Source: Devosia sp. (GTDB taxonomy: Bacteria > Pseudomonadota > Alphaproteobacteria > Rhizobiales > Devosiaceae). From it: DNA of 64,000 bases. The notes under the pieces were generated by a model. That model did no database searches. It worked only from the letters and a program-made list of their open reading frames with translations, and was not told the DNA's origin. Made by a program: the position numbers and the translations under genes. The stretch's first letter is position 1. Every line of letters starts with the position of its first letter. Where the stretch lies: contig JADJPS010000018.1 of the NCBI GenBank assembly GCA_016713105.1, positions 372,001 to 436,000 on the forward strand, given 5' to 3'. Of this stretch, positions 38,357 through 47,223 are shown piece after piece.

Positions 38357-40864
38357 ATGACAGCAAATCCGCCTGGCGCGTCATCGGGCCTGAGTGAGGT
38401 CGAGGCGCGACGCCGCCTCGCCGAAACCGGCCCGAACGAGATCTCGGAGGCCCGGAAGCGGACCTTCCGGGAAAGCCTTGTCGGCGTTGCCAGCGAGCCG
38501 GTACTGATTCTGCTGGTTGTCGCGGCGGCGGTCTACTTCGTCATCGGCGATGCGGCGGAAGGCGCGATGCTGCTCGTCTTCGCCCTGTTCACCATTTCCC
38601 TCATGGTCCTGCAGGAGCGGCGCAGCGAGAATGCGCTCAAGGCGCTGCGCGAACTCGGCGCGCCCGTCGCCTCGGTTCTGCGCGACGGTGTCGAACGTCG
38701 TATCCCAGCCAGCGAGGTGGTGCCCGGCGATATCGCCATCCTGGCCGAGGGCGAACGCGTGCCGGCGGACGGGGAAGTGATCGAGGCCGAGGGGCTGGCG
38801 ATCGATGAATCGTTGCTCACTGGGGAAAGCGTTCCGGTCGAAAAGCCGGCAACCGGGGAGGCGCCTGCCTATGGCGGCACCCTCGTGGTGCGTGGCCACG
38901 GCGCGATGCTCGTCACCGCCACCGGCGCCGCGACCGAGACCGGCAAGCTCGGCGCGTCGCTCGCCGCGATTGTCGATACCCCCACACACCTGCAGCAGAA
39001 CACGGCGCGTCTCGTCCGGCTGTTCGGCGTCATCGCCATCGTCGTCTGCGTCGGTCTCGCGGCCTACTACGGCCTGGTGCTGGACGACTGGCTGCAGGGC
39101 GTCCTCTCCGGCATAGCCCTGGGCATGGCCATGCTGCCGGAGGAGTTTCCGGTGGCGCTCGCGGTGCTGCTGGCCATCGGCGCCTGGCGCCTGGCCCAGG
39201 TCAGGGTGCTGGTCCGCCAGTCGGCAGTGATCGAGGCGCTGGGCTCGGCGACCTGCCTGTGCGTCGACAAGACCGGCACGCTGACCGAGAACCGGATGCG
39301 CCTCCGACTCCTGGATACAGGTCGCGAGAGTCTCGAAGTCGGTCCGACGGCCGCGCTGTCCGGTCCATTCGCCGAACTGCTCGAGACGGCCCTGCTGGCG
39401 TCTCGTCGCGGCAGCCACGACCCGATGGACCTCGCCATCGTGGACCTAGCCGATTCTGCCGCTGCCCTGACGGGCGACAATGGCCGCGCATTCGAGCGCG
39501 AGTATGGGCTGACACCCGAACTGCTGGCGGTTTCGCAGGTCTGGAGCGACGGCGATGGCCGCCTGATGGTCGCCTCCAAGGGGGCACCCGAGGCCATGGT
39601 GACTCTCTGCCGCATGGCTCCGGAGGAGGCCACCGCAGTCCTCGATCGCGTGCATGGCCTTGCCCGGCGTGGGTTACGGGTGCTCGGCATCGCTGCGGCC
39701 GAAGTCACCGACGGAGCCCTGCCGGACGCCCAGCACCAGTTCGCCTTCCGCCTGCTCGGTCTCGCCGCCTTCGAGGATCCGGTGCGGCCCGCCGTGCCCG
39801 CCGCCATCGCCGAAGCCCACCAGGCGGGGTTGAAAGTCAAGATGATCACCGGCGACTATCCGGAAACCGCCCGGGCCATCGCCTCGGCAGCAGGTCTGAG
39901 GACCGAGGCCGGGGTGGCAACCGGCGCCGACCTGGCCGCGCTCGCGCCCGAGGCGCTGGCCTGCGTGGCCAGCGAGGTCGACGTCTTCGCCCGCGTTCGA
40001 CCGGACCAGAAGCTCAAGCTCGTCACGGCGCTCCAGGCCGCAGGCGAAAGCGTTGCCATGACCGGCGACGGCGTCAACGACGCCCCCGCGCTGAAGGCCG
40101 CCGACATCGGCATCGCGATGGGCAAGCGCGGCACCGCCGTGGCCCGCGAGGCCGCCGATATCGTGCTGCTCGACGACGACTTCAGCCACATCATCGACGC
40201 GGTGCGCATGGGCCGGCGCATCTTCGACAACCTGCGCAAGGTGATGATCTACATTGCCGCCATTCACGTGCCGATCGCCGGCCTGGCGCTGCTGCCCGTG
40301 CTGTTCGGGCTGCCGGTGGCGCTATGGCCGCTGCATGTCGTGATCCTCGAGATGGTCGTCGATTCGATGTGCGCGATCGCCTTCGAGACCACACCCGCCG
40401 AGCGCGACCTGATGCGCCGCCCGCCGCGGCAGCGATCCGAGCCTGTGGCAGGCCTTCCGCAGATACTCTACGGACTGGCGCAAGGCACCATCCTGCTGAT
40501 TGCCGTCTTCGGCATGTACTGGGGCATGCTGCAGGGCGGCGCCGCCGAGGACACTGCCCGCGCCCTGGCGCTGATCACGCTCGTTGCCGGCGATGTCGGA
40601 CTGGTCTTCGTCAACTCCTCGCAGCGCGCGGTCCTCGCAGGCGGCGGCAGCATGCCGCACAGGTGGTTCTGGATCATCGGCGGCTCGGTCACTGCGTTGC
40701 TGGCCGCTGCACTCGCTGTCCCGAGCCTGCGCGAACTCTTCTACTTCGGTCTCCCTACCTTGCAGCAGGTTGCGCTTGCTCTGGGTGCCGCGCTGGCGGC
40801 TCTGGCTGCCGTCGACCTGCTGCGGCTCATTCCCGCCGTCCGGCGCATCGGAGGCGGCCGGTGA
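38357..40864 (+). CDS. P2-type cation-transporting ATPase
   Basis: The product has 835 residues. The actuator motif is LTGESVPVEK, the phosphorylation site DKTGTLTEN, the nucleotide-domain KGAPEAM, and the hinge TGDGVNDAPALKAADIGIAMG. Helix M4 has PEEFPVALAV, typical of bacterial relatives of Ca2+-ATPases. M5-M10 are all present, unlike in the other ATPase of this island. The ion (calcium or another divalent cation) cannot be set from sequence. It follows hsp20 by 43 bases. Confidence 0.9.
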   Translation: MTANPPGASSGLSEVEARRRLAETGPNEISEARKRTFRESLVGVASEPVLILLVVAAAVYFVIGDAAEGAMLLVFALFTISLMVLQERRSENALKALRELGAPVASVLRDGVERRIPASEVVPGDIAILAEGERVPADGEVIEAEGLAIDESLLTGESVPVEKPATGEAPAYGGTLVVRGHGAMLVTATGAATETGKLGASLAAIVDTPTHLQQNTARLVRLFGVIAIVVCVGLAAYYGLVLDDWLQGVLSGIALGMAMLPEEFPVALAVLLAIGAWRLAQVRVLVRQSAVIEALGSATCLCVDKTGTLTENRMRLRLLDTGRESLEVGPTAALSGPFAELLETALLASRRGSHDPMDLAIVDLADSAAALTGDNGRAFEREYGLTPELLAVSQVWSDGDGRLMVASKGAPEAMVTLCRMAPEEATAVLDRVHGLARRGLRVLGIAAAEVTDGALPDAQHQFAFRLLGLAAFEDPVRPAVPAAIAEAHQAGLKVKMITGDYPETARAIASAAGLRTEAGVATGADLAALAPEALACVASEVDVFARVRPDQKLKLVTALQAAGESVAMTGDGVNDAPALKAADIGIAMGKRGTAVAREAADIVLLDDDFSHIIDAVRMGRRIFDNLRKVMIYIAAIHVPIAGLALLPVLFGLPVALWPLHVVILEMVVDSMCAIAFETTPAERDLMRRPPRQRSEPVAGLPQILYGLAQGTILLIAVFGMYWGMLQGGAAEDTARALALITLVAGDVGLVFVNSSQRAVLAGGGSMPHRWFWIIGGSVTALLAAALAVPSLRELFYFGLPTLQQVALALGAALAALAAVDLLRLIPAVRRIGGGR

Positions 40865-40879
40865 GCGAGCAGCGGCGAT

Positions 40880-40893
40880 TTGTCATAGGTCAA
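40880..40893. promoter_or_regulatory. weak FNR-like site upstream of sqr
   Basis: TTGTC-ATAG-GTCAA keeps the symmetry but departs from the consensus in both halves. The AT-rich stretch 40894-40930 that follows is the likely sqr promoter and could hold a sulfide-responsive operator. Confidence 0.35.
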
Positions 40894-40966
40894 AAAGCCA
40901 TACTTTCGCATTTGCTAATATATCTGGACACAAAGAGGCGGCGGAGCAGCCGCAAGGGAGCAGGAT

Positions 40967-42256
40967 ATGGCTGAAGTCGTCGTACTCGGTGCCGGTCTGG
41001 GCGGCACGATCATGGCCTACGAGTTGCGGGACATCCTCGGGCCTGAACACAAGGTGTCGGTGGTCAACAAGGGGGCGGAGTACTCTTTCGTACCCTCCAA
41101 TCCCTGGGTTGCCGTAGGTTGGCGAGGGCGCGCCGAGGTGACAACCGACCTCGAGCCGGTGTTTGCCAAGCGCAATATCAAGCTGCACCCCCAGGGCGCC
41201 AGGCGGGTGCATCCGGCCGAGCACCGCATCGAGCTCAATGACGACACCTCGGTCACCTACGATTACCTGGTGATCGCAACCGGGCCGGAGCTGGCCTTCG
41301 ACGAGATCGAGGGCTTCGGCCCCGAGCACAATACCCAGTCGGTCTGCCACGTGGACCACGCACTGCACGCCAAGCCGGCTTTAGACGCGCTGGTCGCCAA
41401 TCCCGGCCCGGTGATCATCGGCGCCGTGCAGGGCGCCTCATGCTTCGGTCCGGCCTACGAATTCGCCTTCATTCTCGAAAAGGCCCTGCGCGACGCCAAG
41501 GTGCGCGACAAGGTGCCGATGACCTTCGTCACGTCCGAGCCCTATATCGGGCATCTTGGCCTCGACGGCGTCGGCGACACCAAGGGCCTGCTCGAAAGCG
41601 CGATGCGCGACAAGCACATCAAGTGGATCACCAACGCCAAGGTGGACAGGTTCGAGCCCGGCAAGATGCATGTCTCCGAGATCGCGGAGGACGGCAGCGT
41701 CGCCCGGACGCACGAACTGCCCTTTGCCTATTCGATGCTGCTCCCCGCCTTCCGCGGCGTCGAGGCAGTGCGCGGCATCGAGGGGCTGACCAATCCGCGC
41801 GGCTTCATCCTGGCCAACAAGTACCAGCAGAACCCGACCTTCGCGGACGTGTTTTCAGTCGGCGTCTGCGTCGCCATCCCGCCGATGGGCAAGACACCCG
41901 TTCCCGTGGGCGTGCCCAAGACCGGCTTCATGATCGAGTCCATGGTCACCGCGACGGCGCACAACATCGCCGCGCTGGTGGCCGGCAAGCAGCCCGACTC
42001 CATCCCGACCTGGAACGCGGTCTGCCTGGCAGACTTCGGCGACAGCGGCATCGCCTTCGTGGCGCAGCCGCAGATTCCACCGCGCAATGTCAGCTGGTCG
42101 TCCGAAGGCAAGTGGGTGCATACCGCCAAGGTCGCGTTCGAGAAGTACTTCCTGCACAAGATCAAGTCCGGTCGCAGCGAGCCCTTCTACGAAAAACTCG
42201 CCATGCAGGCGCTCGGCATCGACAAGCTGAAGGCCGTCACCACGGAGAAGAAGTAG
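40967..42256 (+). CDS. sqr: sulfide:quinone oxidoreductase
   Basis: It oxidises sulfide to polysulfide and passes electrons to quinone at the membrane. The 429-residue chain has the N-terminal FAD loop VVLGAGLGGT (5-14) and the second nucleotide motif ending in VIATGPEL. Cysteines C127, C159 and C353 fall at the positions of the three redox cysteines of the Acidithiobacillus enzyme. CVAIPPMGKTPVPVGVPKTGFM near 301-322 is the family's quinone-side segment. GGGAGCAGG precedes the ATG. It stands at the end of the FNR island and may detoxify sulfide or feed respiration. Confidence 0.93.
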   Translation: MAEVVVLGAGLGGTIMAYELRDILGPEHKVSVVNKGAEYSFVPSNPWVAVGWRGRAEVTTDLEPVFAKRNIKLHPQGARRVHPAEHRIELNDDTSVTYDYLVIATGPELAFDEIEGFGPEHNTQSVCHVDHALHAKPALDALVANPGPVIIGAVQGASCFGPAYEFAFILEKALRDAKVRDKVPMTFVTSEPYIGHLGLDGVGDTKGLLESAMRDKHIKWITNAKVDRFEPGKMHVSEIAEDGSVARTHELPFAYSMLLPAFRGVEAVRGIEGLTNPRGFILANKYQQNPTFADVFSVGVCVAIPPMGKTPVPVGVPKTGFMIESMVTATAHNIAALVAGKQPDSIPTWNAVCLADFGDSGIAFVAQPQIPPRNVSWSSEGKWVHTAKVAFEKYFLHKIKSGRSEPFYEKLAMQALGIDKLKAVTTEKK

Positions 42257-42310
42257 CGCCGCCGCCCATCACCTGCGCGGTTTGGCCCGCACGGGTGAGG
42301 CCCTGGCTCC

Positions 42311-42787
42311 CTACACCGGCAGCACGCGGGAATACTTCACCTGCCCCAGCGAGAAGCTCGACTCGATCGAGCCGACGCCTTCGAGCTGGGTCAGCTTGTC
42401 TCTCAGGAACGCCTCGTAGGCCGCGAGGTCAGCACAGACAACCCGCAACAGGAAGTCGAACTGCCCGGTCATCAGGTAACACTCCATCACTTCCGGCCAG
42501 CTCTTGACCGCCGCTCCGAACCGGTCGAGTTCGGCCGCCCGCTGCCGCTCGAGCTTGATCGAGATGAACACCGAAACCGGCAGCCCTACCGCCTTCTGGT
42601 CGACGGTGGCGCTATAGGCAGTGATGACCCCCGCCGTCTCCATCTGGCGAATGCGGCGCAGACAGGGTGAGGCTGACAGTCCCACCCGGTCGGCGATCGC
42701 CTGGATGGTCAGCCGCCCGTCCTCCTGCAGGGCCCGCAGGATCTTCCGGTCGACGCCGCTCAGCGGCAAATTGGCAGATTTCACCAC
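42311..42787 (-). CDS. Lrp/AsnC-family transcriptional regulator
   Basis: The product has 158 residues with an N-terminal helix-turn-helix (about 10-60, LSGVDRKILRALQEDGRLTIQ) and a C-terminal RAM/ACT-like ligand domain (about 70-150, LMTGQFDFLLRVV). The start is GTG 42787 with GAGG upstream. A second GTG is three bases downstream. It is divergent from the E1-like enzyme gene, the arrangement of MdeR-MdeB in pseudomonads, so it probably responds to an amino acid and controls that gene. Confidence 0.93.
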   Translation of the reverse strand: MVKSANLPLSGVDRKILRALQEDGRLTIQAIADRVGLSASPCLRRIRQMETAGVITAYSATVDQKAVGLPVSVFISIKLERQRAAELDRFGAAVKSWPEVMECYLMTGQFDFLLRVVCADLAAYEAFLRDKLTQLEGVGSIESSFSLGQVKYSRVLPV

Positions 42788-42898
42788 AACTGAACCTCAA
42801 TGAGCGCATTTCCTGCGCAGATGAACGGAATCGCGCCGAAGATAGACCGAACCTGCCCCGCATTCCAGCGCAGCATCTGGAACACGGGAGGGCTGGGC

Positions 42899-45283
42899 AT
42901 GGACGGCGGCCGTATGGTGACGGATCGGATCGCGATGATCGAGGCCCTGGCGCAGAAGGCGCTGTGGCTCTCGAACTGGATGATCCATCACGCCAACCAC
43001 ATCCGCCCCAATCCCGATGGCGTGAAAGTTGGCGGCCACCAGGCCTCCTCGGCCTCGATGACGGCCATCCTGAGCGCGCTCTATTTCGGCGTGCTGAGGC
43101 CCGAGGACCGCGTCGCGGTGAAGCCGCACGCCGCACCGGTCTACCATGCCATCCAGTATCTGATCGGCCGGCAGAGCCGCGATCGGCTGGAGGCCTTCCG
43201 CGGCTACGGCGGCGCGCAGTCGTATCCGTCGCGCACCAAGGACACCGACGATGTCGACATCTCGACGGGTTCGGTCGGCCTCGGCGTCGCCTTCACCGCC
43301 TTTGCTTCGCTGATCCAGGACTACGTCCGGCTCAAGCCCTGGGCCCGCAGGGACTGGGGCGAGGGCCGCATGATCGGCCTTGTCGGCGATGCCGAACTCG
43401 ACGAGGGCAATATCTACGAGTGCCTGCTCGAGGGCTGGAAGCACGGGCTGCGCAACACCTGGTGGGTGGTCGACTACAACCGCCAGAGCCTCGACGGCGT
43501 CGTTCGCGAGGGACTCTACGAACGGATCGAGGCGATCTTTTCCGCCTTCGGCTGGGACGTGGTGACACTCAAGTACGGCGCCCGGCAGCGCCGCGCCTTC
43601 GCCGAGCCCGGCGGCGAGCGGCTCAAGGCCTGGATCGACGCCTGCCCGAACGATCTCTACTCGGCCCTGATGTTCCGCGGCGGCGCGGCCTGGCGCGAGC
43701 GGCTGAGCGAGGAGATCGGCGACCAGGGTCCGGTGACCGCGCTCCTCGAGCGGCGCACCGACGCCGAACTGGCCGCGCTGATGGCCAACCTGGGCGGCCA
43801 CTGCATCGAGAGCCTGCTCGAGCAGTTCGAGGCCGTCACCTCCGACCGGCCGACGGTGTTCATCGCCTATACGGTGAAGGGCTGGGGCACCCCGCTCGCC
43901 GGGCACAAGGACAACCATGCCGGCCAGATGACCACCGCGCAGATCGAAGGCCTGCGCGCGGCGATGGGCATCCGCCCGGGCGAGGAATGGGAGCGCTTTG
44001 CCGGGCTGCCGCAGCCTCCGGCCGCCATCGAGCGCTTCCTCGCCGCCGTGCCCTTCCTGCGGATCTCGGACCGGCGCCTGGTGTCCCCTCCTGTCGCCAC
44101 CATCGGCCCGCAATTCGTCGGCACCCAGCCCACCTCGACCCAGGCCGCCTTCGGCCGCATCCTCGACCAGATCGCCCGGTCCGACAGCGACATGGCCCGC
44201 CGCATCGTCACCACCTCGCCCGACGTGACCGTCTCGACCAATCTCGGCGCCTGGGTGAACCGACGACACCTGTTCGCGCCACGCGAGCAGGTCGACCTGT
44301 TCCACAAGGAGCGCATCCCCAGCACGCAGAAGTGGCAGTTCACCCCCGAGGGCCAGCACATCGAACTGGGCATCGCCGAGATGAACCTCTTCCTGTTGCT
44401 CGGCGCCGCCGGCCTCAGCCATTCCCTGTTCGGCGAGCGGCTGCTGCCGATCGGCACGCTCTATGATCCCTTCATCTCGCGCGGCCTCGATGCCCTCAAC
44501 TATGCCTGCTACCAGGATGCCCGCTTCCTGCTCGTCGCCACCCCCTCGGGCGTCTCGCTCGCCGGCGAGGGTGGCGCGCACCAGTCGATCGCGACACCCC
44601 TGATCGGCATGGCACAGGACGGGCTTGCCAGCTTCGAGCCGGCCTTCGCAGATGAACTCGCGATCGTCATGGACTGGGCCTTCGACTACATGCAGCGCGA
44701 TGGCGCGGCCCGCGCCGACCTCGCCGACTGGCCGCGCGATATCTCCGGCGGCTCGGTCTACCTGCGCCTCTCCACCCGCACCCTCGAGCAGCTGCCGCGC
44801 CGGATGGAAGCTGCGCTCGCCGCCGACATCATTCGCGGCGGCTACTGGCTCCGTCGTCCCGAACCCGGCTGCGAGGTCGTCATCGCCTACCAGGGCGTGC
44901 TCGCCGGCGAAGCCATCGAGGCCGCCGGCCGCATCGGCGGCGACCGCCGCAATGTCGCCCTGCTCGCCATCACCAGCGCCGACCGGCTGAACGCCGGCCG
45001 GCATGCCGCCCAGCGCGCCCGCCGGCATGGCGACCGCCGGGCCACCTGCCACATCGAGACACTTCTCGCCGAGGTGCCGCGCCATGCCGGCCTCGTCACC
45101 GCCATCGACGGCCACCCGGCGACACTGGGCTGGCTGGGCAGCGTCTGCGGCCATCGCGCCATCACCCTCGGGGTCGAGCACTTCGGCCAGACCGGCTCGG
45201 TCAGCGCCCTCTACCGCCACTTCGAGATCGACGCTCGCGCCATCGCCGAGGCCGCCAGCGGATTCGTCGGGGGCCGGAACTGA
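42899..45283 (+). CDS. transketolase-like 2-oxoacid dehydrogenase E1 (AceE/MdeB type)
   Basis: The product has 794 residues. It is homologous to homodimeric E1 enzymes and transketolases. The thiamine-diphosphate motif is VGDAELDEGNIYE through WWVVDYNRQSLDG. VKVGGHQASSASM near the N-terminus and the AYTVKGWGTPLAGHKDNHAG loop fit AceE relatives. The C-terminal Pyr and transketolase-C domains follow. GGGAGG seven bases before ATG 42899 supports this start. A start at 42800 would leave only 12 bases to the divergent regulator. No E2 or E3 gene is nearby. Likely substrates are pyruvate or 2-oxobutyrate. Confidence 0.85.
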   Translation: MDGGRMVTDRIAMIEALAQKALWLSNWMIHHANHIRPNPDGVKVGGHQASSASMTAILSALYFGVLRPEDRVAVKPHAAPVYHAIQYLIGRQSRDRLEAFRGYGGAQSYPSRTKDTDDVDISTGSVGLGVAFTAFASLIQDYVRLKPWARRDWGEGRMIGLVGDAELDEGNIYECLLEGWKHGLRNTWWVVDYNRQSLDGVVREGLYERIEAIFSAFGWDVVTLKYGARQRRAFAEPGGERLKAWIDACPNDLYSALMFRGGAAWRERLSEEIGDQGPVTALLERRTDAELAALMANLGGHCIESLLEQFEAVTSDRPTVFIAYTVKGWGTPLAGHKDNHAGQMTTAQIEGLRAAMGIRPGEEWERFAGLPQPPAAIERFLAAVPFLRISDRRLVSPPVATIGPQFVGTQPTSTQAAFGRILDQIARSDSDMARRIVTTSPDVTVSTNLGAWVNRRHLFAPREQVDLFHKERIPSTQKWQFTPEGQHIELGIAEMNLFLLLGAAGLSHSLFGERLLPIGTLYDPFISRGLDALNYACYQDARFLLVATPSGVSLAGEGGAHQSIATPLIGMAQDGLASFEPAFADELAIVMDWAFDYMQRDGAARADLADWPRDISGGSVYLRLSTRTLEQLPRRMEAALAADIIRGGYWLRRPEPGCEVVIAYQGVLAGEAIEAAGRIGGDRRNVALLAITSADRLNAGRHAAQRARRHGDRRATCHIETLLAEVPRHAGLVTAIDGHPATLGWLGSVCGHRAITLGVEHFGQTGSVSALYRHFEIDARAIAEAASGFVGGRN

Positions 45284-45555
45284 TGCGATATCGCCCGGAA
45301 CGCCTAGCCGCCGCGTCGATCGTACGCCCGAATGTGCATTTCCTCCCTGGCGCCGCTTGCCAATCGGGGCGCACTTTGTCAGACATATGTCATATGGCAG
45401 CTGCCGCGAGGGGAGCGGGCTGTCACGCTGGCGATCGGGGGCGTATGCTCCCCCGACATGCCGCACGTCTTGGCAGGACCGGAGGGCATTCCATCATGCA
45501 TGCCATCGGCCCGGCCCAGGGACCTCAATCGGCTCTTTAACAAGGAGGGAGCTCT
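45284..45555 (+). promoter_or_regulatory. promoter region of the peptide-transporter operon with overlapping palindromes
   Basis: No gene is seen in these 272 bases. At 45377-45391 the palindromes TGTCAGACA and GACATATGTC overlap, a form common for GntR/FCD operators. A GntR regulator gene ends the same operon. AAGGAGGGAGC just before 45556 is a strong ribosome binding site. Confidence 0.45.
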
Positions 45556-47163
45556 ATGAACGCGATGCTGAAACTTGTCGGCGCCATCGCGCTGGCCGCG
45601 GGTTTGACCGCGGCTCCGGCGCTGGCGCAGACAAAACTGACGGTACCGGGTGGGTCCACCACCGGCACCTACATGGACTACATGAAGACGGTCTACGCAC
45701 GTGCCTCGGGCTCCGAGTTGCTGCAGGTGCCGCTGACCAGCTTCGACAACGAGTATCAGCTCACCCCGCTGGCGGCCGAGAGCTGGACGCAGTCGGCCGA
45801 CGGGCTCACCTGGACCTTCAAGCTCCGTCAGGGCCTCGTCTGGAGCGACGGTGAGCCGCTGACCGCCGAGGACTATGTCTTCGCGCTGCAGCATGCCGCC
45901 ACGAGCGGCTACGACTTCGCCTGGTACTGGGATTTCGCCGGCGGCATCCAGAACTGGAAGGAAGTCACCGAGGGCAAGGCCGGCCCCGAGACCCTGGGTC
46001 TCAAGGCGGTTGACGACACCACCCTCGAGATCACCTCGACCGGACCCAAGCCCTACATGCCGAGCGTCGTCTCGCTCTGGTACCCGGTGCCCAAGCACCA
46101 GTTCGACAAGTTCGGCGACGACTGGTCCACCAATGTCGCCAACGTCGTTTCCTCAGGCCCGTTCACGCTGAAATCCTGGGAGAAGTCGAACAACACGGCC
46201 ACCCTCGTCAAGAACGAGACCTATACCGGCCCCTGGCAGGCGCAGGTGGACGAGCTGACCATCGACCCGACCCTCGGCGCGCCCGAGGTCGGCATGCCCG
46301 CCTTCCTCGCCGGCGACGCGGCCTTCACCTATCTCAACGCCGGCCAGATCCCGGTGGTGAAGCAGCGCTTCCCCGACGCCATCCGCACCAACACGGTGTT
46401 CGCCACCTCGTACATCTCGTTCGATCTGGAGGCCGCGCCGTTCAACAATGCCGATGTGCGCCGCGCCTTCTACTACGCCGTCAACCGCGACGAGCTGACC
46501 CAGACGGTGCTCAAGGACATCGCCATCCCGGCGCACTCGATCCTCGCACCCGGCTATCCCGGGTACAGCGAGAACGTCGCCAAGCAGGCCGTGTTCGACC
46601 CCGCCAAGGCCAAGGAACTGATGGCCAAGGCCGGTTATCCCAACGGCGAGGGCTTCCCCACCATCGAGATCTGGTTCCGTGAGGAAGGCGGCTACAACGG
46701 CGCCATCCTGCCCCCGATGGCGCAGTATCTGCAGGCCCAGTTCAAGGACATCCTTGGCATCACCATGAACATCAAGGTCATGCCGGGCAAGGACTGGATG
46801 GAAGGCATGCTGGCGCGCAAGAACAACATCTATATCGCGCCCTACGAGTACGACTACCTCGATCCCTCGAACTTCTACGGCATCTTCTACAATGGCGGCC
46901 GTCACAGCTACCACGTGCCGGAGTTCGACAAGTTCGTGGCCGAAGCCGACTCGAACCCGAACTGGGACGAGCGCGTGACGCTCTACGAACAGGCCGAGCA
47001 GGTGATGATCGACCAGGGCATGATCGTGCCGCTGGTGCATCCGATCATCATGGCCGCGGTCAGCGAGGACATCTCGGGTCCGGGCGTTACGCCGAACTCG
47101 CAGGGCTTCACCCCGCTCGATCGCATCGGCAACTTCCTCTACTCGCACATCTCTGTGAAGTAG
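45556..47163 (+). CDS. peptide/opine-type ABC transporter substrate-binding protein
   Basis: This periplasmic protein has 535 residues of the SBP family 5 (DppA/OppA). The signal peptide ends near residue 24 (APALA). LTPLAAESWTQSADGLTWTFKLRQGLVWSDG and the following VFALQHA are the family signature. It would bind a peptide or amino-acid derivative and feed the permeases downstream. A strong ribosome binding site (AAGGAGG) precedes the ATG. It is the first gene of a five-gene transport and catabolism operon ending in a GntR regulator. Confidence 0.92.
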   Translation: MNAMLKLVGAIALAAGLTAAPALAQTKLTVPGGSTTGTYMDYMKTVYARASGSELLQVPLTSFDNEYQLTPLAAESWTQSADGLTWTFKLRQGLVWSDGEPLTAEDYVFALQHAATSGYDFAWYWDFAGGIQNWKEVTEGKAGPETLGLKAVDDTTLEITSTGPKPYMPSVVSLWYPVPKHQFDKFGDDWSTNVANVVSSGPFTLKSWEKSNNTATLVKNETYTGPWQAQVDELTIDPTLGAPEVGMPAFLAGDAAFTYLNAGQIPVVKQRFPDAIRTNTVFATSYISFDLEAAPFNNADVRRAFYYAVNRDELTQTVLKDIAIPAHSILAPGYPGYSENVAKQAVFDPAKAKELMAKAGYPNGEGFPTIEIWFREEGGYNGAILPPMAQYLQAQFKDILGITMNIKVMPGKDWMEGMLARKNNIYIAPYEYDYLDPSNFYGIFYNGGRHSYHVPEFDKFVAEADSNPNWDERVTLYEQAEQVMIDQGMIVPLVHPIIMAAVSEDISGPGVTPNSQGFTPLDRIGNFLYSHISVK

Positions 47164-47176
47164 ACCTCACTCGGGT

Positions 47177-47200
47177 GCTCCCCGGCCCTGGCCGGGGAGC
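47177..47200 (+). terminator. strong hairpin after the binding-protein gene
   Basis: GCTCCCCGGC and GCCGGGGAGC form a perfect 10-bp stem with a four-base loop, 14 bases after the stop. No T-tract follows, so it more likely stabilises the upstream message, or partly attenuates read-through, giving more binding protein than permease. Confidence 0.65.
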
Positions 47201-47223
47201 CCATCCAGCGGCCGGGGCACGCA

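Noticed and set aside
42800..42898. Upstream start for the E1-like gene
   Set aside because: Only 12 bases would separate it from the divergent regulator, and a better ribosome binding site precedes 42899.
42797..45466. An 889-codon open frame antisense to the E1-like gene
   Set aside because: Low-complexity Gly/Asp/Arg composition typical of a shadow frame. The plus-strand gene has clear thiamine-diphosphate motifs.
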